Positions 1-5,864 of a stretch of 6,180 nt of DNA are shown piece by piece. A model generated the notes under the pieces. That model was not told the origin of the DNA and made no database searches. It saw only the letters and a list, made by a program, of their open reading frames with translations. Both the position numbers and the translations under genes were made by a program. Within the stretch, counting starts at the first letter, position 1, and each line of letters starts with the position of its first letter. Source of the DNA: an uncultured Anaerovibrio sp. (GTDB lineage Bacteria; Bacillota; Negativicutes; Selenomonadales; Selenomonadaceae); NCBI GenBank assembly GCA_902785445.1, contig CACZYN010000057.1:19028-25207 (forward strand), in the 5' to 3' direction.

Positions 1-797
1 GTATTATCAACCATTTTTTTTTTTTTTTTAAAGCAGAATTTGGCACCAGCTTGTAATTCTGTACCACATTCAGGGCACACAGCCTTATTACCAACTTGGG
101 CACCACAAAAAATACAGAATTTGGAACCTGCTTTTAACTCTGCTCCACATTTTATACAGGCTTTTTTCTCGCTAACCTTATTACCACATTGAAAACAAAA
201 TTTTGAACTTTCAGGAATTATATTGCCACATTTATCACATTTTTTAGTATTTTTTACATTGTCATTATTTGTAGCAGCTACAGTAGCTACAGATACCGCT
301 GCACTTACTGTTTCCTTCTCTTGAGTAGCAAGCTCCTCTTTGGAAATCCTTTCTTTCGCAGCCTCCTCGGTCTTCTTGTGATCAACAAAAATTGATACAG
401 ACATTTCAAGCAACTTTACTATGTCTTCCTGTCTTGCTTTGCCCATTGTTAAATCTATATGCTTTTCTCCGCTTCTTTTTGTAGCTAAATTTATTACGCC
501 TTTTTTAAATGAATATATTTTTTCAATATCATCATACCCTATAAAAACATTCTCTCCACCAATAAAATTATGCACATATATTCCATGTGATGAAATCAAA
601 AAGCCGTCAGCAGCACTACCAAAAAGCGTATCATCATATAACACCCAAACAGTTTCATCATTACGAAGTCTGGCATAGCTTATTACAGCCTTAGATATCT
701 TATTATTCCCTTTATCAGATTCATTAGCAAAATAAATGCCAGCATCGCTTCCGCCAAAACCACTACGCAATTTTGCGATAATCTCATTGTTGTTCAT
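1..797 (-). CDS. PH-like domain protein with three C-terminal zinc ribbons (runs off left edge)
   Basis: I translated this by hand from ATG at 797. It is open to the window edge, with 265 residues visible. A GAGGG Shine-Dalgarno (809-805) lies 7 bases before the ATG. Residues about 45-137 look like a bacterial PH-like (bPH) fold, with the pattern DDTLFGSAADGFLIS then GIYVHNF and IGYDDIEKI. That pattern is common in zinc-ribbon proteins of gut Firmicutes. An Ala/Val/Glu-rich linker (about 138-185) follows. Three zinc ribbons come last: C187/C190-C201/C204, C214/C217-C228/C231 and C241/C244-C255. The third lacks its last Cys, because codons for K start where the expected CG should be (poly-A tract at 29-14). 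It is the last visible gene of the minus-strand block and lies 92 bases after the previous gene. It has no signal peptide, so it is probably cytosolic. Its function is unknown; zinc binding is inferred from the Cys pairs. Confidence 0.8.
   Translation of the reverse strand, partial: MNNNEIIAKLRSGFGGSDAGIYFANESDKGNNKISKAVISYARLRNDETVWVLYDDTLFGSAADGFLISSHGIYVHNFIGGENVFIGYDDIEKIYSFKKGVINLATKRSGEKHIDLTMGKARQEDIVKLLEMSVSIFVDHKKTEEAAKERISKEELATQEKETVSAAVSVATVAATNNDNVKNTKKCDKCGNIIPESSKFCFQCGNKVSEKKACIKCGAELKAGSKFCIFCGAQVGNKAVCPECGTELQAGAKFCFKKKKKMVDN
14..29. repeat. 16-base homopolymer (T on +, A on coding strand)
   Basis: This is an uninterrupted run of 16 T on the plus strand, inside the zinc-ribbon gene. 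Read on the coding strand it gives five Lys codons, then ATG GTT GAT. With 14 or 17 A the frame would meet TGA followed at once by TAA. With 15 or 18 A it would read Trp-Leu-Ile-Ile. The run destroys the last CxxC of the third zinc ribbon. It may be a sequencing or assembly error, a slippage tract, or a true gene end. Confidence 0.9.
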
Positions 798-889
798 AAT
801 TAGTCCCTCTAACTTTTTTGTTATTTTATTAATTTTATATCATGGCACTGTATTGTATTTTCACACATAAATCACTTAGATATACTTAC

Positions 890-1666
890 CTATATTTTCT
901 TGCCACATTCTAAACAAAATCTTGCTTCAAGTGGTAATTCACATCCACATTCTATACAATATCTTTTCGTTTCGATTTTATTTCCACAATTTAAACAGAA
1001 TTTTGCTTCATGTGGTACTTGTGCACCACATGAAGCACATATCAAATTTGTTGTTTCAATATTGGAAATATCATCAACTGTCATAACAGAATCCGGTGTT
1101 TCCATATCTTCTGTATACAGATCCCCATGTTTCTCCTTTTCCATTTCATTCATAACTGAATTTTTAAGGTTATCAATTTCGTCTTTGCTAACAGAATTCT
1201 TATTTTCTTTATAAAATTTCTTGCCTTCTTCAAAAGCGGCCTTAATATCTCCTTTGTGCGCGTCTGCATAATCGCCCACGACTTTTTCAAATTCCTCATC
1301 AGTCATGTTTTCCAAGTCACCAGTGCTAAATGCTTTTAACATGTTGACATAGAATACGGCCATTGCATAAGTCATACCGCCTTCTATTGCTGCCGAAACT
1401 ATACTACCAAATCCAGGCAAAGCAGAAGCCGCCGTACTAAACACATATGACGTGGCCATGGATAAACCAACCTTTTTGACCACTACCCAGTCCCTATCTT
1501 TACTCAATTTCATACCAGATGCCACAGCAATACGCCCAAGCATTACTGCTGTATTAAACTTTGCAGCCGTAGGCCCTACCACTGGTAAAATTGCTATAGC
1601 TGCTGATGTAACCACATGAAGTGTGACTATATGTTTAATTTCTGGTGTGAATTTTGTTGTTAACAT
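890..1666 (-). CDS. DUF697-like hydrophobic protein with two C-terminal zinc ribbons
   Basis: 258 aa. The ATG at 1666 is preceded by GGAGA (1679-1675) at 8 bases, and the stop is TAG. Residues 12-51 and 66-113 are Ala/Gly-rich and hydrophobic (ILPVVGP; SALPGFGSIVSAAIEGGMTYAM). The Pro-Gly-Gly pattern resembles DUF697/YcjF-type domains that associate with membranes or accompany GTPases, but no GTPase domain is present. Residues 117-180 are charged and helical. Two zinc ribbons end the protein: C210/C213-C224/C227 and C237/C240-C251/C254, with an extra Cys at 242. It is the middle gene of the minus-strand block, 41 bases after the 98-aa gene. The ribbons closely resemble those of the PH-like protein at 1-797, so the two may share a partner. 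The DUF697 assignment is a resemblance only, and the biochemical role is unknown. Confidence 0.85.
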   Translation of the reverse strand: MLTTKFTPEIKHIVTLHVVTSAAIAILPVVGPTAAKFNTAVMLGRIAVASGMKLSKDRDWVVVKKVGLSMATSYVFSTAASALPGFGSIVSAAIEGGMTYAMAVFYVNMLKAFSTGDLENMTDEEFEKVVGDYADAHKGDIKAAFEEGKKFYKENKNSVSKDEIDNLKNSVMNEMEKEKHGDLYTEDMETPDSVMTVDDISNIETTNLICASCGAQVPHEAKFCLNCGNKIETKRYCIECGCELPLEARFCLECGKKI

Positions 1667-1707
1667 ATTTGTTTTCTCCGTAAATATTAGATTTAAAATG
1701 TGACCTA

Positions 1708-2004
1708 CTATATTCTTCCCCCAGTAAATTGCCGTTCTACTGCATCTTCACCTTTAACAAAAATATACTTCCTCTCAGAATATTCTCTTATACAAATCTC
1801 TCCTCCTTTAAGTAGGTCTGATATATATTCTTTGATTAGAGTTATGTTTGGCTCCCTATTATCTTTATTTATCCAATATACAATGTCGCCAGATGCAGCT
1901 TTAAATTCTAATTTTAAGCTTTCATCATTTACAGTTAGGTTATATTTTTCTACCCTTATACTTTTTAAATCATCATTACTTGAGTTAATCGTCAAATTTA
2001 CCAT
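1708..2004 (-). CDS. small hypothetical protein, first gene of minus-strand block
   Basis: 98 aa from ATG at 2004, stop TAG. An in-frame TTG at 2022 would add six residues (MWWAVI). I prefer the ATG because GGTGGG (2018-2013) sits 8 bases before it. I do not recognise a family. The sequence is polar, with alternating beta-like segments (VEKYNLTVNDESLKLEFKA; GDIVYWINK), one amphipathic helix (TLIKEYISDLLKGG) and a further strand pair (EICIREYSERKYIFVKG). It has no Cys, signal peptide or membrane segment, which suggests a compact cytosolic alpha/beta protein. Being promoter-proximal and 41 bases from the DUF697-like gene, it is likely cotranscribed with the two zinc-ribbon genes. It is AT-rich like them. 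The overlapping plus-strand frame has no recognisable content. Confidence 0.65.
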   Translation of the reverse strand: MVNLTINSSNDDLKSIRVEKYNLTVNDESLKLEFKAASGDIVYWINKDNREPNITLIKEYISDLLKGGEICIREYSERKYIFVKGEDAVERQFTGGRI

Positions 2005-2168
2005 AATTACCGCCCACCACAATACTTTGTCTTAATACTATTACTACATTTATTCTATACGTCTGTTCTTTTATTGAATTTTTAACTTATCCTTGATGTC
2101 CCCCTCCTCCACATCCTTTCCAAATTATTAATAAATAACTTTTCAAACTATTTTCACTATTTATTTTG

Positions 2169-2174
2169 ATTATA
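2169..2174 (-). promoter_or_regulatory. candidate -10 (TATAAT) for the minus-strand zinc-ribbon operon
   Basis: Read on the minus strand, 2174-2169 is a perfect TATAAT. It points toward the 98-aa gene and leaves a leader of about 155 bases. At 17 bases upstream the -35 position (2197-2192) reads ACCAAA, a poor match, and it lies inside the 25-bp inverted repeat at 2192-2216. Regulation at the -35 is therefore plausible. This is a motif call only. Confidence 0.45.
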
Positions 2175-2191
2175 GGACAATTTATTTAGGT

Positions 2192-2216
2192 TTTGGTGTC
2201 CTGTTAGGGCACTAGA
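2192..2216. promoter_or_regulatory. operator-like 25-bp inverted repeat, site 1 (divergent intergenic)
   Basis: The left arm is TTTGGTGTCCT (2192-2202), the spacer GTT, and the right arm AGGGCACTAGA (2206-2216). The arms match at 8 of 11 positions. The site has the same arm length, spacer length and core as the site at 3804-3828, and its left arm is the exact reverse complement of that site's right arm. It sits between the divergent kinase and zinc-ribbon genes and covers the -35 position of the minus-strand promoter candidate. The likely ligand is the HTH protein encoded at 3884-4315. Confidence 0.65.
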
Positions 2217-2336
2217 GCGTTTTTTCTACGGCTTTTTCTGTATCTCTTTCGTATTTCCATCTATACAAATGACCCAAATTGAGGCAAAATAAGAATACGA
2301 ACAATTATTGAGCGTTATATTTATGAGGGTTACACC

Positions 2337-3782
2337 ATGGACGCACTTTCATTACTATTTATTCAGGATCAATACAAGAAAATCCGATTGATTAAGGAAT
2401 CAAGCAAGGGTACAGTCTGGCTGGTTACAGACACCGACGGTGAACTCTTCATCATGAAGCATATCAACCATACTGGCCTGCCCCTAAAATTAATGCAGGA
2501 TTCCCCTTCTCCTTTTTGGCCCAAAATCATTCTGCTGGGCGAAGACACGGAAAATAACTTTACTATTGTTGTTGAGGAATATATCAAGGGCAAAGTTTTA
2601 TCAGAGACAGTCAAGGAAAAGTCCTTCACTGATAAAGAACTCAATAACCTTTTTAAATCCTTTTGCCAAGGAGTAAAGAAACTCCACCAGCTGGGAATTA
2701 TTCACCGGGATATAAAGCCCTCAAATGTAATCATCACAGATACTGGTGCCCCCGTACTGGTAGATTTTGATTCAGCCCGGTTGATTTCCAGCGAGGAAAA
2801 GCCCAATGATACCATACTATTAGGCACCAAGGGCTATGCACCACCAGAGCAATTTGGCTATGCTGTTACTGATATGCGCAGTGATATCTATGCATTAGGC
2901 ATTACATTTGAAGCACTGCTAAAGGATGATTATCGAGGAACTTTGCGGCCTATACTGAAAAAATGCCGGGCCTTTGACCCGGATATGCGCTACCAAAATG
3001 TGGATGAAATTCTGCGGGATTTGCGTTTCAACCAGCTGCGCCAGCCAATAATTGGTATTTCCTTATCTTTTTTGCTGATAACCATTCTGGCAATATCCCT
3101 ATATTTTTCTAGCCACAACCTGCAAGCTGGCCCAAGCCCGATTACCTTATTTAATGGGCAACAGTCAGAAAATCCTGAGGATGTAGATGCAGATACTGCC
3201 AATAATACAGCCAATCAACCAAATAATCAGGATTCACAACAAAACGTTCCTGACACCGACGGTAAAACGACCAAGATATCCACTAAGGAGAAAGCATTTT
3301 TAGAAAAGTATCAACTACGCCCTGGCACCCATAATTTTATTGATATGAAATTCAATGTCCCAGGGAGTGAAAGTGATTCTATAGTAATACCATACAGTGA
3401 ATATTCCACTTGGGAGAAAAGCCCCTTGCCTGGGAAGCTGTTCTATTGCGTAATATTTCCTGAAAATCGGTACATCGAGGTTATTTTTACTAATAACTCC
3501 ACTGCCAGAACATGGGAAAATCCTGTAGTTGATATTGAATATAATCGTCATTCAGACTACGCCTATAGTGAAACCAAGACTATGCCTGATTTGGCTCCAG
3601 GGCAATCCTATACCCTAAGGTATAGCCTTGGGGGGCGCAAAGCCGAGGCTAGATTCAATAAATTTGGTAAAAGCGGTGATGGAGGCTTTGTCGACATAGA
3701 TTTTCATCCTCATATTCCTAAGGCTGATAATATTATGCAAAATGGTGGAGGAATCAGCTTCCGTATACACTTCAGGAAATAG
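2337..3782 (+). CDS. membrane-anchored Ser/Thr protein kinase with C-terminal extracytoplasmic domain
   Basis: 481 aa. The ATG at 2337 follows GAGGG (2325-2329) at 7 bases. The cytosolic kinase domain spans about residues 12-232. It has a reduced glycine loop (KGTVWLV, 24-30), ATP-site Lys41 (FIMK), the catalytic loop HRDIKPSN (D125, K127, N130), metal-binding Asp143 in DFD rather than DFG, an activation segment ending GTKGYAPPEQ (163-172), DIYALG (D183) and the late Arg218. The helix-C Glu is not obvious. A single membrane helix (about 237-257) is followed by an Asn/Gln/Asp-rich linker (about 273-312) and a beta-rich outer domain (313-481) without PASTA repeats. It should phosphorylate Ser/Thr on cytosolic targets in response to an outside signal. 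The targets are unknown, and the HTH protein 101 bases downstream is a candidate. DFD, I recall, is common in gut clostridial kinases, so the enzyme is probably active. Confidence 0.93.
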   Translation: MDALSLLFIQDQYKKIRLIKESSKGTVWLVTDTDGELFIMKHINHTGLPLKLMQDSPSPFWPKIILLGEDTENNFTIVVEEYIKGKVLSETVKEKSFTDKELNNLFKSFCQGVKKLHQLGIIHRDIKPSNVIITDTGAPVLVDFDSARLISSEEKPNDTILLGTKGYAPPEQFGYAVTDMRSDIYALGITFEALLKDDYRGTLRPILKKCRAFDPDMRYQNVDEILRDLRFNQLRQPIIGISLSFLLITILAISLYFSSHNLQAGPSPITLFNGQQSENPEDVDADTANNTANQPNNQDSQQNVPDTDGKTTKISTKEKAFLEKYQLRPGTHNFIDMKFNVPGSESDSIVIPYSEYSTWEKSPLPGKLFYCVIFPENRYIEVIFTNNSTARTWENPVVDIEYNRHSDYAYSETKTMPDLAPGQSYTLRYSLGGRKAEARFNKFGKSGDGGFVDIDFHPHIPKADNIMQNGGGISFRIHFRK

Positions 3783-3803
3783 CAGTGTTATACTTATTTT
3801 AAG

Positions 3804-3828
3804 TTTAGTGTTCTATCAGGACACCAAA
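3804..3828. promoter_or_regulatory. operator-like 25-bp inverted repeat, site 2 (upstream of HTH gene)
   Basis: The left arm is TTTAGTGTTCT (3804-3814), the spacer ATC, and the right arm AGGACACCAAA (3818-3828). The arms match at 9 of 11 positions. The site lies 55 bases before the HTH start codon. A weak promoter overlaps it: AGGACA (3818-3823) as -35, 17 bases, then TATGCT (3841-3846) as -10. This arrangement suits autoregulation by the HTH protein. The same motif occurs at 2192-2216. Confidence 0.7.
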
Positions 3829-3883
3829 TTAGACTATGGATATGCTAAACTGATGTATATCACCAAGCTAAAGGAGCATTAGC

Positions 3884-4315
3884 ATGACCGATAAGGATAC
3901 TCTTGAGCTGGAGCACCAGTTATCTATTGCTGAGGAAATTGAAAGCATCATACGGGATGAGAGCGACAATATTCCCAACATGACCGTTAGTGAATACCTT
4001 ACAGAACTTTTAGATAAACACAACCTAAGCAAAACGGATGTGGTTTCTGCCTCAAATCTGGACCGGCATTATGCCTATCACATATTATCAGGGGAGAAAA
4101 AGCAACCCAGCCGACAAAAAATTCTAGCCCTGGCCATTGCCATGGAGCTCAACCATCAGGAAACCCAGCGGTTACTATATTACGCCAAGGTAAATCAGCT
4201 ATACGTAAAAAACACTTGGGATAAGGTTATATGGTACGCCCTTGAGAAAAAGCTCTCTGTAGACGAAACCAATCGTATACTCAGTGATTTTTCCCTGACA
4301 CCCCTTTTACAATAA
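3884..4315 (+). CDS. XRE-type helix-turn-helix regulator paired with the kinase
   Basis: 143 aa. The ATG at 3884 follows AAGGAG (3871-3876) at 7 bases. An acidic N-terminal helix (about 5-28) precedes an XRE-like HTH at about 34-98: TVSEYLTELLDKHNLSKTD, then the recognition region SNLDRHYAYHILSGEKKQPSR and the closing helices KILALAIAMELNHQETQRLL. The C-terminal part (about 105-143, VIWYALEKKLSVDETNRILSDF) is typical, as I recall, of a family found beside Ser/Thr kinases in gut Firmicutes. It lies 101 bases after the kinase on the same strand, with its own operator-like repeat in the gap, so it may be made both from the kinase transcript and from its own promoter. It probably binds the two 25-bp repeats. 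Phosphorylation by the neighbouring kinase is inference. A toxin-antitoxin role is unlikely, as no toxin gene is adjacent. Confidence 0.85.
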   Translation: MTDKDTLELEHQLSIAEEIESIIRDESDNIPNMTVSEYLTELLDKHNLSKTDVVSASNLDRHYAYHILSGEKKQPSRQKILALAIAMELNHQETQRLLYYAKVNQLYVKNTWDKVIWYALEKKLSVDETNRILSDFSLTPLLQ

Positions 4316-4325
4316 CTTGCAATCA

Positions 4326-4371
4326 AAAAGCAGATTACTTATCCACCTTTTAGGATAAATAATCTGCTTTT
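4326..4371. terminator. bidirectional intrinsic terminator
   Basis: Arms AAAAGCAGATTACTTATCC (4326-4344) and GGATAAATAATCTGCTTTT (4353-4371) pair over 19 positions with one mismatch, around an 8-base loop. The A-rich and T-rich ends allow termination in both directions. The hairpin starts 10 bases after the HTH stop codon and lies 12 bases beyond the aroK stop, so it separates the two convergent transcription units. Confidence 0.92.
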
Positions 4372-4383
4372 AGTTTGTCTGTT

Positions 4384-4896
4384 TTATCTGCGTTTCATAT
4401 AGGCTATAACATCCCGGGAGACCTGCAAAGGGGACATATCCGTGGTGTCCAGCGTGTAGTCCGCCTGAGCGTACATATCTTTACGCTGCTCCAACAGCTC
4501 AATTATGCCCTGACGGCGATCCTCATAAGCATCCAACAAGGGTCGCTGCCCTGGGGTGGAGGTACGCTCCAATATGGCATCCACGCTGGCAGACAGGCAA
4601 ACAATTTTGCCGGTACGCTTCAGTATAGCCACATTCTCCGGGTCCTTTACTGTACCTCCACCAGTGGAAATCACCACACTTTTCCGATTGGCCACTTCCC
4701 GACACATTTCCTTTTCCTTTTCCCGAAAAAAGGCCTCCCCGTGCTGCTCAAACATCTGGGGGATGGTCATACCCCACTTTTGTTCAATAGCCTTGTCCAT
4801 ATCCACGAACTTAAAGCCCAGCTGGTTGGCAATCATACGGCCACTGCTGGATTTTCCGGTGCCCATAAAGCCAATAAGTACAACATTTTTTATCAT
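4384..4896 (-). CDS. aroK: shikimate kinase
   Basis: 170 aa, the full usual length of shikimate kinase I/II. It transfers phosphate from ATP to shikimate, giving shikimate 3-phosphate, in the cytosolic chorismate pathway. Visible motifs: the P-loop GFMGTGKS (9-16); shikimate-binding Asp34 in VDMD (31-34) and Arg58 in FFRE; the GGG turn (79-81, STGGGT); and the lid RPLL with Arg119. The ATG at 4896 overlaps the aroC stop (ATGA), which implies translational coupling. GGAGAGAG inside the aroC end serves as ribosome-binding site, a little far from the ATG. The gene is last in its transcription unit and ends 12 bases before the shared hairpin. It looks intact and functional. The step between it and chorismate synthase (EPSP synthase, aroA) is not in this window. 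Confidence 0.97.
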   Translation of the reverse strand: MIKNVVLIGFMGTGKSSSGRMIANQLGFKFVDMDKAIEQKWGMTIPQMFEQHGEAFFREKEKEMCREVANRKSVVISTGGGTVKDPENVAILKRTGKIVCLSASVDAILERTSTPGQRPLLDAYEDRRQGIIELLEQRKDMYAQADYTLDTTDMSPLQVSRDVIAYMKRR

Positions 4897-5864
4897 AAGC
4901 TGCCCTGCACTCTCTCCTTATAGCTGGTCACATTACGCAGCAAATCCACCATAGCATCACTGCCAAACTTGTCCAATACCGCTTCCGTCATAACAATAGC
5001 CGTCATGGCCTCACCAACCACCGAGGCTGCCGAAACCGCACACACATCACTACGCTCCTTGCAGGCAGAAGCCTCACTCTTGGAGCCAATATCCACAGAA
5101 TTAAGTGGCTGCATTAACGTAGGAATCGGCTTCATGCAGGCCTTGATGCAGATTTCCTCTCCATTGGTCATGCCGCCCTCCAAGCCACCGGCCCGGTTGG
5201 TCTTGCGGTAAACCTTTTTACTCTCATCCAAGAACATTTCGTCATGTATCTGGCTGCCCGGCAATTCACCGCACTGGAAGCCTGCGCCGATTTCCACACC
5301 CTTAATGGCCTGAATAGCCATCATAGCCCAGGCCAGCTTGCCATCCAGCCGCTTATCCCACTGGATATGACTGCCAAGTCCCAAAGGAGCCCCCCGAACA
5401 ATTACCTCAAATACACCGCCCAAGGTATCCCCGGCTTGGATAGCTTCCTGAATCTTGGCCTTCATCTTTTCCTCAGCTGCTTCATCGTAGCAATTAAGCT
5501 CCGAATTACCGCTGCCAATTTTGCTCCGATCGATATTCCCTTCATCCACAGAAATACCACCAATTTTTATAACATGGGAGACCACTTCGATGCCACAGGC
5601 CTGCAAGAACTGTTTACACAGGGCACCAACCGCTACTCTGGCCGCAGTTTCCCGGGCACTGGCCCGCTCCAAAATATCCCGGGCATCATCCCGGTCATAT
5701 TTAAGGACACCGGTTAAATCCGCATGTCCCGGCCGTACCGCCGTTACCTTGTCCCCAAATTCAGCACCGAATACCGACATCCGATCCGTCCAGTTCTGCC
5801 AGTCCCGATTCACAATTCTAAGAGTAATAGGATCGCCCATGGTTTCGGCAAACCGAATACCGGA
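4893..5864 (-). CDS. aroC: chorismate synthase, 5'-truncated at a chimeric junction
   Basis: Converts EPSP to chorismate with reduced FMN. Homology runs over 323 residues from SGIRFAET to the stop TGA at 4895-4893. Recognisable blocks are NRDWQNW, RPGHADLTG, ERASARETAARVAVGA, SHIQWD, NRAGGLEGGMTNGEEI, MKPIPTLMQPLNSVDI and ERSDVCAVSAASVV. These are of the Gram-positive (B. subtilis AroF-like) type. That type has about 385-390 residues, so about 60-65 N-terminal residues are missing, including the expected start and its AGESHGP motif. The reading frame stays open leftward through 5894 (ATG) to 6173 (TTG), but that extension is antisense to a der fragment and resembles no chorismate synthase. 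The stop overlaps the aroK start. As assembled the product would lack part of the active site. The native gene is probably intact elsewhere. Confidence 0.9.
   Translation of the reverse strand, partial: SGIRFAETMGDPITLRIVNRDWQNWTDRMSVFGAEFGDKVTAVRPGHADLTGVLKYDRDDARDILERASARETAARVAVGALCKQFLQACGIEVVSHVIKIGGISVDEGNIDRSKIGSGNSELNCYDEAAEEKMKAKIQEAIQAGDTLGGVFEVIVRGAPLGLGSHIQWDKRLDGKLAWAMMAIQAIKGVEIGAGFQCGELPGSQIHDEMFLDESKKVYRKTNRAGGLEGGMTNGEEICIKACMKPIPTLMQPLNSVDIGSKSEASACKERSDVCAVSAASVVGEAMTAIVMTEAVLDKFGSDAMVDLLRNVTSYKERVQGSL

Larger units (their letters stand above)
2005..2336. other. 332-base divergent intergenic region
   Basis: This AT-rich region lies between the minus-strand zinc-ribbon block and the plus-strand kinase. 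It holds the inverted repeat at 2192-2216, the minus-strand TATAAT at 2174-2169, and a conspicuous G-rich patch on the minus strand (2110-2099, GGAGGAGGGGGA) within the leader of that transcript. I see no clear -35/-10 pair for the kinase. TATACA near 2262 is a possible weak -10. I see no tRNA, terminator or riboswitch. Confidence 0.6.

Noticed and set aside
421..1214. Plus-strand frames at 421-678 and 900-1214
   Set aside because: They lie antisense to the zinc-ribbon genes, have no recognisable domain and no ribosome-binding site; the repeated His/Pro/Phe pattern at 900-1000 is the mirror of the Cys-rich repeats.
2005..2022. TTG start at 2022 for the small hypothetical protein
   Set aside because: The GGTGGG ribosome-binding site would lie inside the coding region; it is well placed for the ATG at 2004.
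4444..5711. GGTGTCC in aroK (4444-4450) and AGGACACC in aroC (5704-5711) as further operators
   Set aside because: Only one half-site is present in each and both are explained by codons in conserved genes.
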